A DNA stretch of 58,584 bases from Candidatus Krumholzibacteriota bacterium (GCA_024276305.1 JAJRXK010000034.1:1-58584), one strand, 5' to 3'; shown: positions 11,647 through 20,749, numbered from the stretch's first letter. Notes: generated by a model not told the origin, from the letters alone. A program made the numbers and translations.

Positions 11647-13992
11647 ATGGAATCCGCGAACTCGATGACCCAGCGCGTCGAATACGACGACCATGTCGTC
11701 CGAGCATTCACCCTCGCCACGACCATCTGGGGAGCAGTCGGTCTGCTTCTGGGCGTGATCATCGCGACTCAGTTGTCCTTCTGGCAGGCGAACCTCGACA
11801 CCAGTTGGCTGCAGTTCGGACGCCTGCGTCCGCTGCACACCAATGGCGCGATCTTCGCGTGGGTCGGCAACATGATCTTCGCTGGAGTCTACTACTCCAC
11901 CCAACGCTTGCTGAAAGCGCGGATGGCTTCGGACCTGTTGAGTTGGATCCACTTCTGGGGTTGGCAGCTCATCATCGTGGCCGCTGCGATCACCCTCCCG
12001 ATGGGACTGACCCAAGGCAAGGAATACGCAGAGCTCATCTGGCCCATCGACATCGCGGTGGTCGTCGTGTGGGTGGTCTTCGCGATCAATTTCTTCTGGA
12101 CGCTGGCCAGAAGGAACGAGCGAAACCTCTATGTGGCCCTCTGGTTCTACATTGCCACGATCGTCACCGTGGCCGTGCTCTACATCGTGAACAATCTCCA
12201 ACTGCCCACGAGCTGGACCCATAGTTATTCGATCTTCATGGGGGTCCAAGATGCGCTGGTCCAGTGGTGGTACGGGCACAACGCGGTGGCCTTCTTCCTC
12301 ACCACCCCCGTACTCGGGATCATGTACTACTTCCTACCGAAGGCCGCAGAAAGGCCGGTCTATTCCTACCGTCTCTCCATCGTCCACTTCTGGACCCTCG
12401 TCTTCATCTACATCTGGGCCGGTCCCCATCACCTCCTGAACACCGCGCTCCCCGATTGGGCCCAGACCCTGGGCATGGTCTTCAGCGTGATGCTCTGGGC
12501 GCCCTCCTGGGGAGGAATGCTCAATGGTCTGCTCACTCTCCGCGGAGCATGGGACAAATTGCGCACGGATCCGGTGATCAAGTTCTTCGCGGTTGCCGTC
12601 ACCTTCTACGGAATGGCCACCTTCGAAGGCCCCCTGCTCGCCATCAAGAGCGTCAACGCCCTCGGGCACTACACCGATTGGATCATCGGGCATGTGCACG
12701 CCGGAACACTGGGCTGGAATGGCTTCATGACCGCCGGCCTTCTCTACTGGCTGGTGCCGCGCTTGTGGGGAACCAAGCTCCATTCGAAGCGTCTGGCCGA
12801 CGCTCATTTCTGGATCGGCACCTTCGGAATCCTTCTCTACGTCTCTTCCATGTGGATCAGCGGAGTGAGCCAAGGCCTCTTCTGGCAGGCTCTGGACGCC
12901 GAAGGCTTCCTCAAGTTTCCCGACTTCATCGAAGGTCTCACCGCCTCGCACTTCATGTACCAGATGCGCCTGGTGGGCGGCATCGCCTATCTCTCGGGCT
13001 ACCTGATGCTGATGTTCAACGTCTTCGCCACCATCCGGGCCGGATCTCCTCAGAAGGTCACTATCGAAGTCGCGGCTCTGCCGCCGACCGGGTTGAGCTT
13101 CTGGCGTCTGATCTTCTCGGGTCCGGTTCTGGTTTCGGCCCTGGTGATCGGCGCTCCGATCCTCCTGGGCATCTCCGGCGTGATCACGGGCATCGTGGCC
13201 TTGGTCCTCTTGGAGGTTCTGGTCATCGGACTGGTCCTGCACTACGGATCGCGGCGCGAGGAGCGAAGCTGGCACGACATGATCGAGGCCCATCCTCTGG
13301 CATTCACGGTTCTGGTGCTGGTGGCCATTCTCATTGGCGGAATGGTCGAGATCATCCCCACCGTGGTCGCCACCAAGGATGCTCCCGTCCAGGCCATGGC
13401 CGACACCGGGAACTATGACTTCGTACAGCGACCCTACAGCCCTCTCGAACTCGAGGGCCGGGACATCTACGTCAGCGAGGGTTGTTATGTGTGTCACAGC
13501 CAGATGATCCGCCCCTTCCGGCACGAGACTCTGCGCTACGGCGAATACTCGCGTCTGGCCGAGTTCATCTATGACACACCATTCCAGTGGGGAAGCAAAC
13601 GCACCGGTCCGGATCTGCACCGCGTGGGCGGCAAGTACGCCAATGTGTGGCACTATCTCCATCTCAATGACGCCCGGTCCACATCCCCCGGATCGAATAT
13701 GCCGCGCTACAACCATCTCAGTCGCGAGCATGTGGATTTCTCGCACACGCGAACCAAGATGCAAGCGCTCCGGAAACTCGGAGTTCCCTATACCAACGAC
13801 GATTGCGAAGCCGCCGAAACGACGGCGTTGAGCCAAGCCCAGCTCGTGATCGACGATCTCTCCACTCAGGATGTCGTCCTCGATCCCAATTCCAAGATGA
13901 CTGCCCTCATCGCCTATCTGCAGCGACTCGGTCGTGGTCCCCAACCGATCGCTCCAAGCCTCGAAGAACTCAGCCAAGCGGGAGGTCATTGA
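11647..13992 (+). CDS. ccoNO: cbb3-type cytochrome c oxidase, fused subunits I and II (CcoN-CcoO)
   Basis: 781 residues. Residues 1 to about 475 are the catalytic CcoN subunit with the haem/copper histidines in LRPLHTNGA, WWYGHNAVAF, AGPHHLL and GHVHAGTLGWNGF. A linker with one or two helices leads into a CcoO domain with CYVCHSQMIRP (haem c at Cys613, Cys616, His617) and the NMPRY methionine region. Fused CcoNO is common in Bacteroidetes and other FCB-type bacteria. This is the only subunit I in the window with an intact oxygen-reducing site. ccoQ starts one base after the stop. Confidence 0.95.
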   Translation: MESANSMTQRVEYDDHVVRAFTLATTIWGAVGLLLGVIIATQLSFWQANLDTSWLQFGRLRPLHTNGAIFAWVGNMIFAGVYYSTQRLLKARMASDLLSWIHFWGWQLIIVAAAITLPMGLTQGKEYAELIWPIDIAVVVVWVVFAINFFWTLARRNERNLYVALWFYIATIVTVAVLYIVNNLQLPTSWTHSYSIFMGVQDALVQWWYGHNAVAFFLTTPVLGIMYYFLPKAAERPVYSYRLSIVHFWTLVFIYIWAGPHHLLNTALPDWAQTLGMVFSVMLWAPSWGGMLNGLLTLRGAWDKLRTDPVIKFFAVAVTFYGMATFEGPLLAIKSVNALGHYTDWIIGHVHAGTLGWNGFMTAGLLYWLVPRLWGTKLHSKRLADAHFWIGTFGILLYVSSMWISGVSQGLFWQALDAEGFLKFPDFIEGLTASHFMYQMRLVGGIAYLSGYLMLMFNVFATIRAGSPQKVTIEVAALPPTGLSFWRLIFSGPVLVSALVIGAPILLGISGVITGIVALVLLEVLVIGLVLHYGSRREERSWHDMIEAHPLAFTVLVLVAILIGGMVEIIPTVVATKDAPVQAMADTGNYDFVQRPYSPLELEGRDIYVSEGCYVCHSQMIRPFRHETLRYGEYSRLAEFIYDTPFQWGSKRTGPDLHRVGGKYANVWHYLHLNDARSTSPGSNMPRYNHLSREHVDFSHTRTKMQALRKLGVPYTNDDCEAAETTALSQAQLVIDDLSTQDVVLDPNSKMTALIAYLQRLGRGPQPIAPSLEELSQAGGH

Positions 13993-13993
13993 C

Positions 13994-14194
13994 GTGTACC
14001 AGGAGTTCTACGCAAACCATCACCTGATGATCTATCCCATGATCGGGCTCTGTATTTTCTTCATCTCATTCCTGTTGGTTCTGGCCTGGGTCTTCTTCGG
14101 ACTCCGCGGGAATCCAACCGTCGAAGAAATGGCCGCCCTACTCCTCGTGGACGACTGCGGAACGACCGCCTCAGTGGAGGAGAGTCATGAGTGA
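13994..14194 (+). CDS. ccoQ: CcoQ-like small subunit of cbb3 oxidase
   Basis: 66 residues, GTG start with GGAGG nine bases upstream. There is one membrane helix (about residues 12-37) and a short hydrophilic C-terminus. Position between ccoNO and ccoP and size match CcoQ, a non-catalytic subunit that stabilises CcoP association. The stop overlaps the ccoP start by 8 bases. Confidence 0.78.
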   Translation: MYQEFYANHHLMIYPMIGLCIFFISFLLVLAWVFFGLRGNPTVEEMAALLLVDDCGTTASVEESHE

Positions 14195-14816
14195 GTACAA
14201 GCAGGACCAGGTACGTGAACATTCCTTCGACGGAATCCAGGAATTCGACAACCGCCTGCCGAATTGGTGGCTCTGGATCCTCTACGGTTCCATCGTCTTC
14301 GCCGTCGGCTACTGGGTGGTCTTCGAGACCCTGGGAGCGGTTCCCGGACCGAATGGGCGCTATGCCCTGGAGATGGAGGCGGCAATGGAGGCCCAGCTGG
14401 CCCGGATGGCCGGAGGCGGACCTCGCAACGAGAGCCTGAACCTGATGGCCTCCATGCCCGAAAAGGTGGCCGAGGGACGGGCGCTCTTCGAGACCTATTG
14501 CGTAGTCTGCCATGCGGACCAGGCCCAGGGGAATGTGGGTCCCAATCTCACCGACTCCTACTGGATCCATGGCGGACAACCCATCGAGATCTACCATACT
14601 GTCACCGAAGGCGTCCCCGAGAAGGGAATGGCCGCGTGGGGACGCCAGCTCGGGCCCACCCGGGTGCAGAAGGTCGTGTCCTATGTGATCTCGTTGCGCA
14701 ACACCAATGTGGCGGGCAAGGATCCTCAGGGAGAGCTCTACCAGATGACCGTCGACGAGGAGAATGCCGCTGATGAGCTCAATTCCGAAGACGCAGGCGA
14801 AAGCGCCACGAAGTAG
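14187..14816 (+). CDS. ccoP: Single-haem CcoP subunit of cbb3 oxidase
   Basis: 209 residues. The N-terminal part (HSFDGIQEFDNRLPNWW) is the conserved CcoP entry sequence, followed by a membrane helix (about 27-48) and one cytochrome c domain with CVVCH at residues 105-109. The classical proteobacterial CcoP has two haem c domains, and here the second is absent. The C-terminal tail is acidic. The ccoG start lies inside its 3' end. Confidence 0.92.
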   Translation: MSEYKQDQVREHSFDGIQEFDNRLPNWWLWILYGSIVFAVGYWVVFETLGAVPGPNGRYALEMEAAMEAQLARMAGGGPRNESLNLMASMPEKVAEGRALFETYCVVCHADQAQGNVGPNLTDSYWIHGGQPIEIYHTVTEGVPEKGMAAWGRQLGPTRVQKVVSYVISLRNTNVAGKDPQGELYQMTVDEENAADELNSEDAGESATK

Positions 14817-16188
14817 AAAACGCCGTCCCGACCTGGATTCCGTCTATTCGATCAACGAGGACGGGTCGCGCAACTTCCTCCACCCCGCCGATGTGCGGGG
14901 CCGGTGGCAGAGAAGGGTCCAGGTCTTCTGGACCCTTCTGATCCTGGTCTACGTGGGACTGCCTTGGATCGAAGTCGCCGGACAACCCGCAGTCCGCTTC
15001 GACCTTCCCGGGCGCGCCGCCTATCTATTCGGCCTCAGCTTCACCAACCAAGACTTCTATCTCTCCTTCTTCGCGCTCTCCGGGTTGGGTTTCGCCCTCT
15101 TTGTCCTCACTGCCCTCTACGGAAGAGTCTGGTGCGGCTTTGCCTGCCCCCAAACCGTGTTCATGGAGGGCATCTACCGACGCATCGAGCGATGGATCGA
15201 GGGACCGCGCAACACTCGCATCCGGCGCAACATGGGGCCCAACGACTTCGACAAGGTCTGGCGCAAGATCCTCAAACACACCCTGTTTCTGGGTCTCTCC
15301 TACGGAATCGCTCACGTCTTTCTCTCCTACTTCATTCCCGTACACGAGCTCCTGCAGGTGATCCGCTCGAACCCCGCCGAGCACAAGACGGCCTTCGGCT
15401 GGTCGATGTTCTTCACCGGTCTCATGTACTTCGACTACGCCTGGTTCCGCGAGCAGACCTGCTTGATCATCTGCCCCTACGGACGAATCCAATCCGCTTT
15501 GATCGACCCCGATACGATCATCATCGGCTACGACGAGAAGAGAGGAGAGCCAAGATCCCACGGTGTCGACGAAGGGGGAGACTGTATCGACTGCTACCGC
15601 TGCGTCGAAGTCTGTCCCACCGGGATCGACATCCGCAACGGCCTGCAGATGGAGTGCATCGGATGCACTCGGTGCATCGATGCCTGTGACGACATCATGG
15701 ATCGCATCGCCAAGCCCCGAGGGCTCGTCCGATACGACTCCGAACGTTCCTTCGAGGGAGGGGAGAAACGCTCGATCCTGCGTCCGCGGGTCTTCCTCTA
15801 CCTCTGCCTCGGCCTCATCGGAATAGCGGTGGCGACCCTCTCCGTGCACCAGCGCGAACCCTTCGGGGCCCGCGCCCTCCGCGCCCGAGGAATGCCCTAC
15901 ACACTCGAAGAGCACCGAATCCGCAATCTCGTGAACGTGCACCTGCAGAACAAACGCACCGAGGAGGCGACTCTATTCGTACGTCCGGGGGAATCCCAGG
16001 GGCTACCGATCGAGTATCTCGTTCCCCAACCGAGAGTTCACCTCGCAGCGATGGAGGACCAGCAGGTGCCGGTCTTCGTCTTCGCCGACCGCAAGGCCTT
16101 CGATCAGAACTTCGGGTTCACGCTCCTGATCGAGGACTCCCTCTCTGGCCGGGTGGAGGAACTCCACCTCACCTTCCGAGGTCCCTGA
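14773..16188 (+). CDS. ccoG: CcoG, ferredoxin-like cbb3 oxidase assembly protein
   Basis: 471 residues from the ATG at 14773, which has GAGGAG 10 bases upstream; an ATG three codons earlier is possible. Membrane helices flank WCGFACPQTVFMEGIYRRIE, a hallmark of CcoG/RdxA/FixG. Two [4Fe-4S] motifs follow (CIDCYRCVEVCP and CIGCTRCIDAC). A C-terminal Ig-like domain occupies the last ~120 residues. CcoG is reported to act in Cu(II) reduction during cbb3 biogenesis. It overlaps ccoP by 44 bases. Confidence 0.93.
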   Translation: MSSIPKTQAKAPRSRKRRPDLDSVYSINEDGSRNFLHPADVRGRWQRRVQVFWTLLILVYVGLPWIEVAGQPAVRFDLPGRAAYLFGLSFTNQDFYLSFFALSGLGFALFVLTALYGRVWCGFACPQTVFMEGIYRRIERWIEGPRNTRIRRNMGPNDFDKVWRKILKHTLFLGLSYGIAHVFLSYFIPVHELLQVIRSNPAEHKTAFGWSMFFTGLMYFDYAWFREQTCLIICPYGRIQSALIDPDTIIIGYDEKRGEPRSHGVDEGGDCIDCYRCVEVCPTGIDIRNGLQMECIGCTRCIDACDDIMDRIAKPRGLVRYDSERSFEGGEKRSILRPRVFLYLCLGLIGIAVATLSVHQREPFGARALRARGMPYTLEEHRIRNLVNVHLQNKRTEEATLFVRPGESQGLPIEYLVPQPRVHLAAMEDQQVPVFVFADRKAFDQNFGFTLLIEDSLSGRVEELHLTFRGP

Positions 16189-16190
16189 TC

Positions 16191-16358
16191 GTGCGAAGCT
16201 GGTTTGGAAAACGGCCCTGGATCTGGATCCTGCTCCTCATCGGCTTTCTCTTGTCCCTGAGTGCAGCCTTCGTCTCGATCGCACTCCGGCAGGCACCGAT
16301 CCTGGCGGACGAGCCCCTACCAGAACATCAGCTCGCCGATCCGAAAGTGCCCCACTAG
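16191..16358 (+). CDS. Very short CcoH/FixH-like membrane protein
   Basis: A 55-residue frame starting at GTG two bases after the ccoG stop. Its start RPWIWILLLIGFLLSL and a helix ending near residue 32 resemble the N-terminal anchor of CcoH/FixH, which normally follows CcoG and is about 150 residues long. The periplasmic domain is nearly absent here (ADEPLPEHQLADPKVPH to the stop). Its last 42 bases overlap the 3' end of the convergent SafE-like gene. It could be a minimal CcoH or the remnant of one. Confidence 0.55.
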   Translation: MRSWFGKRPWIWILLLIGFLLSLSAAFVSIALRQAPILADEPLPEHQLADPKVPH

Positions 16359-17063
16359 ACCCAGAACCGCCAGGCCCCGCAGTCCGAGCTGCGCCGCCAC
16401 CAAGAGCAGGATACCGCCCGAAGCCCGCCGCAGGACGAGCCGAAGGTTGGCCCCCCAACGATGCGCGCTCAGACCGAAGATCAGCAGCACCGGCAGGGTC
16501 CCCACGCCGAAGAGCGCCATGGCCACCGCACCCTTCACCACACTGGCCGTCGCCGCCGCCGCAACCGCGGCTGCATAGACCGGTCCACAGGGAAGGCATC
16601 CATTGGCCATGCCCAACCCCGCACAGCGGCGCAACCCGCGAACTTCGAAGAGCCGTTGCATGGTGCGACTCACCTGCTGCCCCCAGGCTCGGGTCCAGGC
16701 ATGGGTCGACCACGGCAGCAGACCCCACTGGGCCGCGGCCAAGGCGACGAGGCTCGCAGACACCGCCAGGGCGAAGATCCCCTGAATGCGAGTTCCCCCC
16801 GCCATCACTTCCACCGTCGATCCCAGGAAACCGACTACCGCTCCCAGGATCGAATAGCTGCCGATTCGTCCGAAGTGATAGACCAACGAAGGTACCAGAA
16901 TCGAGGACCGTCCCCGACCGGAGTCCTGTCGCAAGGAGAAGGCAGTGACGAGTGGACCACACATTCCCAGACAGTGGCCCAGACTCATGGTCAGACCCAG
17001 CAGGAGCATGGCTCCCAAGTCCACCGCATGGGCGGTGGGATCGAGGGGAAGGCAGCAATTCAT
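16317..17063 (-). CDS. SafE/TauE-like (DsbD_2) membrane protein, probable cbb3/copper assembly factor
   Basis: 248 residues with six or seven helices. GHCLGMCGPLV near the N-terminus and GMANGCLPCGPVY in the middle are the paired cysteine motifs of the CcoH2/UreH/DsbD_2 family commonly annotated as sulfite exporter TauE/SafE. Members next to cco genes are implicated in copper supply for cbb3 oxidase. It is transcribed towards the cco operon and overlaps the ccoH-like frame by 42 bases. A TAGACT hexamer lies close to the ATG. Confidence 0.85.
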   Translation of the reverse strand: MNCCLPLDPTAHAVDLGAMLLLGLTMSLGHCLGMCGPLVTAFSLRQDSGRGRSSILVPSLVYHFGRIGSYSILGAVVGFLGSTVEVMAGGTRIQGIFALAVSASLVALAAAQWGLLPWSTHAWTRAWGQQVSRTMQRLFEVRGLRRCAGLGMANGCLPCGPVYAAAVAAAATASVVKGAVAMALFGVGTLPVLLIFGLSAHRWGANLRLVLRRASGGILLLVAAQLGLRGLAVLGLVGHFRIGELMFW

Positions 17064-17217
17064 GCGACTAGTCTAGATCACGCCGGCCCGATTGGCACCC
17101 GCGCGAATTGGCCAGCCCCATTGCGAATCGCCACCCAGCCGGGATCGTGGGAGTTCCTCGGAGGACCTCCATCGATCGTATGGCGTCGATCGCTTCCCCA
17201 TCGGAGGCGACGCCCCT

Positions 17218-17235
17218 CGGCACGCGAAGTGCTTT
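17218..17235 (+). promoter_or_regulatory. Sigma-54 (RpoN) type -24/-12 promoter for the pilin-like gene
   Basis: The sequence CGGCACGCGAAGTGCTTT carries the invariant GG (17219-17220) and GC (17231-17232) with exactly ten bases between them. It matches CGGCACG at -24 and GTGCTTT at -12 against the consensus TGGCACG-N4-TTGCW. Transcription would start near 17244, about 30 bases before the pilin ATG. RpoN control through PilR is common for major pilins. The call rests on sequence match only. Confidence 0.55.
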
Positions 17236-17274
17236 CTTTGAAACGATCTTGAGGAACAACGGGAGAAAGGTTCC

Positions 17275-17709
17275 ATGCGACGCTTCCACCATTGCGAGGG
17301 TTTCACCCTCGTCGAGTTGATGATCGTAGTGGTGATCATCGGGATCCTGGCCGCCATCGCGACGCCCAACCTACGACGCTTCGAAGACCGGGCCCTGGAC
17401 GCCAACGTCAAGGGCAACTGCCACACCGTGCAATTGGCGGCCGAGGATTTCGCGATCCAGAATCGAGGGGTCTACCCCGGCAGCACTGCCGATGTGGGCA
17501 GCGTCGGCTTCTCGATCATCGACCTCCTTCCCGGCGGCCAGCCCCTCGCCAATCCGTGGACCATGGCCAATACCGAACCTGTCAATGGGGTTCCCGCGGC
17601 CCTCGGCCAAACCGGATATCGCCCGGTGCAGTTCAATGGGGTCAATGTGGGATATGTCATCGAGGGCCACGGCCAGAATCAAATAGTACTATCTCTGACC
17701 AACGGCTGA
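17275..17709 (+). CDS. Type IV pilin/pseudopilin-like protein
   Basis: 144 residues. A short positively charged leader ends in the prepilin peptidase site G/FTLVELMIVVVIIGIL (cleavage after Gly9), with Glu5 of the mature protein present, followed by the hydrophobic N-terminal helix. The C-terminal part (VKGNCHTVQLAAEDFAIQNR, YPGSTADVG, a short beta region) resembles major pilins or type II secretion pseudopilins of delta-type bacteria. GGGAGAAAGG precedes the ATG. No other pilus gene is nearby, so major pilin versus minor pseudopilin cannot be decided. Confidence 0.85.
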   Translation: MRRFHHCEGFTLVELMIVVVIIGILAAIATPNLRRFEDRALDANVKGNCHTVQLAAEDFAIQNRGVYPGSTADVGSVGFSIIDLLPGGQPLANPWTMANTEPVNGVPAALGQTGYRPVQFNGVNVGYVIEGHGQNQIVLSLTNG

Positions 17710-17778
17710 GAACCAACGTCGCCCGACGGACGAATTCGCTCTATACTCCCGCCGATGCACACGGTACGAGGAGGTACT

Positions 17779-20700
17779 ATGTCTGGGAATCGGTCCCTCG
17801 GGAGCTGGGCGCTCTCCACCCTACTCACCCTCGCCGCAATTCTGACCGCGGTCGGGGCAGGCGCGGCGGATCTGCAACTCTTGCCACCCCAACTCTCCGA
17901 CAATCTCCCCGGCGGCACCGTGGCGGTGGTCATGACGCCGTCGGTGGATCAGTTCTTCGAGGACGTCCATTCCGTCCTGGCCGACTTCGACGAGGACACC
18001 GCTCAGAACCTGGATCTCCGCGGTGAGATCGAGAAGAAGGCGCCGGGATTCTGGTCCGTGATCGATGGGCAAGGGCCCTTGGTCGTCGCGATCGCCCTTC
18101 CGGCCGGTGGTCCCGGTGCCCCGACCTTCACCGTCCTCGGACGACTGGCCGATCCCGCCCTCAGTGAAGAGGAGATCCTCGAGCAGATGGACCTCGCTGC
18201 AGCCCGGATCGACCGGGGCTTCGTCGCTCTGAGTACCGACCCGGAGTATGCGCCGAGCTCCGAAAGGATCACCCTCCTCGATTCCATCCCTCCGGGGGAT
18301 GTGGTGGCCCGAGTGGATCTCGAAGGGCTGGTCCAGCGCTTCGGGCCCATGCTCCAGGCCTTCGCCGGGATGGGCCTGGCCGCGGCGGCCGCGGACACGA
18401 CCAACGATTTCCAGATCGATCCCGAAGGACAGGCCGAGGTGATCGGCCTCGTCGCCAAGATCCTCGCCTCGGCCAAGACCTACGACCTGGCGGTCAGTTA
18501 CAATGGGGAGGAATTCGAAATCCTCAGCCGATTCGATACCCTTCGCGGAAGTGCGATGGCTCCCGGCCCTCAACCCGACTTGGCGCAGGCCATGGAGCTG
18601 ACGCGGCTCCTGCCCACCAACCACTCGCTCTACCAGGCCTCGGCCATCGATCTCCATGCGATGGTCGATGCCTACCACGACGTGACCGACGCGTTCACCC
18701 AATTGGCCACCGCTGATCTCCCCGAAGAACTGGGTCAGGACTATGAAGAGATCCTGTCCGCCTTCTACGACCATATCGAGCTCTTCTACGCCCCCACTGC
18801 AACCAGCATGGGATTCATCGACGGCACTCCCGAACTGGCCTACCTCAGTCGCAAAGAAGGGGTAGGCGCTGAACTCCGGGAGGTCCTCGATACGATCCAA
18901 GGGATCGGTGAGCGCAGCGAAGAGGTCTTCGAGCTGTCCCGGTCTCCGATCGATGTCCCCGGCGGATGGAATGCGGAACAGGTGACGATCGATCTGGATT
19001 TCAGTGATTTCATGACGGACACCGACCCCGATGAGGCCATTGCCCTGGCGGTCATGCAGGCGCTGGTTCCTTCGATCTACATCGCAGATCGCGACGACCT
19101 GGGCCTGGTCATGGCAACTTCGAAGCGCCAGCACTTCTTGGACTTCGTCGCGGGCATCGATGCGAAGCCCGGATCCATCCCCAAACCGTTGATGGCCGCT
19201 CGAGAGTGGTCCGGAGAAGGTACTCAGGCGCTATCGACACTGGAGCTTCGCTCCTTCCTCGATTCGGCCTTCGACCTCGCGCGGAGTTTCCTGGAGATTC
19301 CCTTCCAGAAAGCTCCCCCGGTCCAAATCGACATCGCCGGTCTGATCCAGGACACCGCATATGTGGGGCGGGTGAGAGTCAATCTCGAAGACATGGCAGC
19401 TCTGGTGAGGGAATTGATGCAGGTGTTCCAGAACTTCGACGCCAGTGGCGACGCCGAAACCGATGAAGATGTCGAGGAGGCGAGCCTGGTGCCAGCACCG
19501 GGCTCGCGACCATCGCCTTACCTGAGTGCCGACGAGGCGAGTCGACTCGCCGCAGAATTGCAGCCCGCCATCGAAGAGATGCGCGGGCATTCTTTCGCAA
19601 CCGCAGTGCCGGTGGAAGTCGTCGACGACGAAGCAGCGCGCGCCTACTTCGAGGATCGCCTCCGTCAAGAGCTTCCCCCCGGAGTCCTGGATCACCTCGC
19701 GACCGTCTACCGCGACCTGGGAATGCTCGACGACGATCGCCCTCTTCTTCAGCAGATTCTCCTCCTCCTCGAGGAACAGGCGGGAGGGTACTACGCTCCC
19801 GAACGCGGGACCTTCTACATGCTCGATGACATGCCCCGCAGCTCCGCTCCCATCATCATGGTCCACGAGCTGACCCATGCCCTCGATGACCAGATCTTCG
19901 ACCTCGAGGCCCGTTTCGACGCCGCCGGCGACAACTACGACCGCCTCAATGCCTATGGCTGCGTGATCGAGGGCTCGGGAATGATGACCATGACCCACTG
20001 GATCACCCGCTCCCTGATGGACGGGTCCCTCGATGTGGCCGCGATGCAGGAGTTGCAGGAATCCCAGGCGGGACAGGCCGAGCGATTCGGGGCGGCCGCG
20101 CCGGTCCTGGCCAACGCCCTCATCGCTCCCTACGTTCTGGGCCAACATTTCCTCGGACGTGGGGACATGATGGCTTCGGTCTCCGGAGTTCCCTCAGCCG
20201 ACATCGACACCGCCTTCGAACACATGCCCCAGAGCATGGAGCAGGTGATGCACCCCGAGAAGTACTGGGATCCAGAAGAAATCGATCTTCCTCGGGAGGT
20301 CATGATTCCTGCACTCGAGGTCTTGACCTCCGACCGATGGCGAGTCCGTTTCGAAGGCGTGCTCGGAGAACTCGATCTGGCCACTCTCACTGGACTACGC
20401 CTCGGCCTCGATGGAGGAGAGAATCTCCTGCGAGAGACCGCCTCCACTCCGGCCGCCAGCGGCTGGGACGGAGACCACTTCACTCTCTATCGCCGGGGCG
20501 ACGAGAGTCTCACTGCCGTAGGCGTGGTCTTCGATTCCGAGACCGATGCAGAGGAATTCGCGGAGAAGCTACGGGACTCGGTTTCGATCGCCGTCGCCCT
20601 CGACGGCGATCGAGTCGGTTTCGCGGCGGGATCCTCCGAAGTCACCAATGACTCCGCCGCACGCGCGGTCCTCGAGTCGATGCGCGTGGGCCAGCCCTGA
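17779..20700 (+). CDS. Large secreted zincin-type metallopeptidase-like protein
   Basis: 973 residues from ATG 17779, chosen because GAGGAGG lies four bases upstream; an in-frame ATG at 17755 has none. A signal peptide ends near residue 33 (AVGAGAA-D). The N-terminal half is a long alpha/beta region of DUF3352-like flavour. The C-terminal third holds HELTHALDDQ (His696, Glu697, His700) with a likely third ligand Glu731 (VIEGSG), as in bacterial proteins with HELTHALQDQHF motifs. An acidic spacer (about 555-580) joins the parts. A TATACT hexamer at 17742-17747 may be its -10. The substrate is unknown. Confidence 0.75.
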   Translation: MSGNRSLGSWALSTLLTLAAILTAVGAGAADLQLLPPQLSDNLPGGTVAVVMTPSVDQFFEDVHSVLADFDEDTAQNLDLRGEIEKKAPGFWSVIDGQGPLVVAIALPAGGPGAPTFTVLGRLADPALSEEEILEQMDLAAARIDRGFVALSTDPEYAPSSERITLLDSIPPGDVVARVDLEGLVQRFGPMLQAFAGMGLAAAAADTTNDFQIDPEGQAEVIGLVAKILASAKTYDLAVSYNGEEFEILSRFDTLRGSAMAPGPQPDLAQAMELTRLLPTNHSLYQASAIDLHAMVDAYHDVTDAFTQLATADLPEELGQDYEEILSAFYDHIELFYAPTATSMGFIDGTPELAYLSRKEGVGAELREVLDTIQGIGERSEEVFELSRSPIDVPGGWNAEQVTIDLDFSDFMTDTDPDEAIALAVMQALVPSIYIADRDDLGLVMATSKRQHFLDFVAGIDAKPGSIPKPLMAAREWSGEGTQALSTLELRSFLDSAFDLARSFLEIPFQKAPPVQIDIAGLIQDTAYVGRVRVNLEDMAALVRELMQVFQNFDASGDAETDEDVEEASLVPAPGSRPSPYLSADEASRLAAELQPAIEEMRGHSFATAVPVEVVDDEAARAYFEDRLRQELPPGVLDHLATVYRDLGMLDDDRPLLQQILLLLEEQAGGYYAPERGTFYMLDDMPRSSAPIIMVHELTHALDDQIFDLEARFDAAGDNYDRLNAYGCVIEGSGMMTMTHWITRSLMDGSLDVAAMQELQESQAGQAERFGAAAPVLANALIAPYVLGQHFLGRGDMMASVSGVPSADIDTAFEHMPQSMEQVMHPEKYWDPEEIDLPREVMIPALEVLTSDRWRVRFEGVLGELDLATLTGLRLGLDGGENLLRETASTPAASGWDGDHFTLYRRGDESLTAVGVVFDSETDAEEFAEKLRDSVSIAVALDGDRVGFAAGSSEVTNDSAARAVLESMRVGQP

Positions 20701-20710
20701 TCCGCGCGCC

Positions 20711-20731
20711 ACCGGAGTTTCTCGCTCCGGT
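20711..20731. terminator. Hairpin between convergent genes, possible terminator
   Basis: Perfect 7-bp stem ACCGGAG/CTCCGGT with a 7-base loop, 10 bases after the stop of the zincin gene and 18 bases from the fumC stop. It has no clear T-tract on either strand, so it could act weakly in both directions or only mark the transcript ends. Confidence 0.4.
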
Positions 20732-20749
20732 TCAGACCTCGACGAGGGT

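Noticed and set aside
12334-13989. 551-codon minus-strand frame opposite ccoNO
   Set aside because: Shadow of a conserved gene; composition Asp/Glu/His/Gly-rich without structure.
17090-17110. TTGGCACCC...ATTGGC as a sigma-54 site
   Set aside because: Spacing between GG and the nearest GC is not ten bases; the site at 17218-17235 fits instead.
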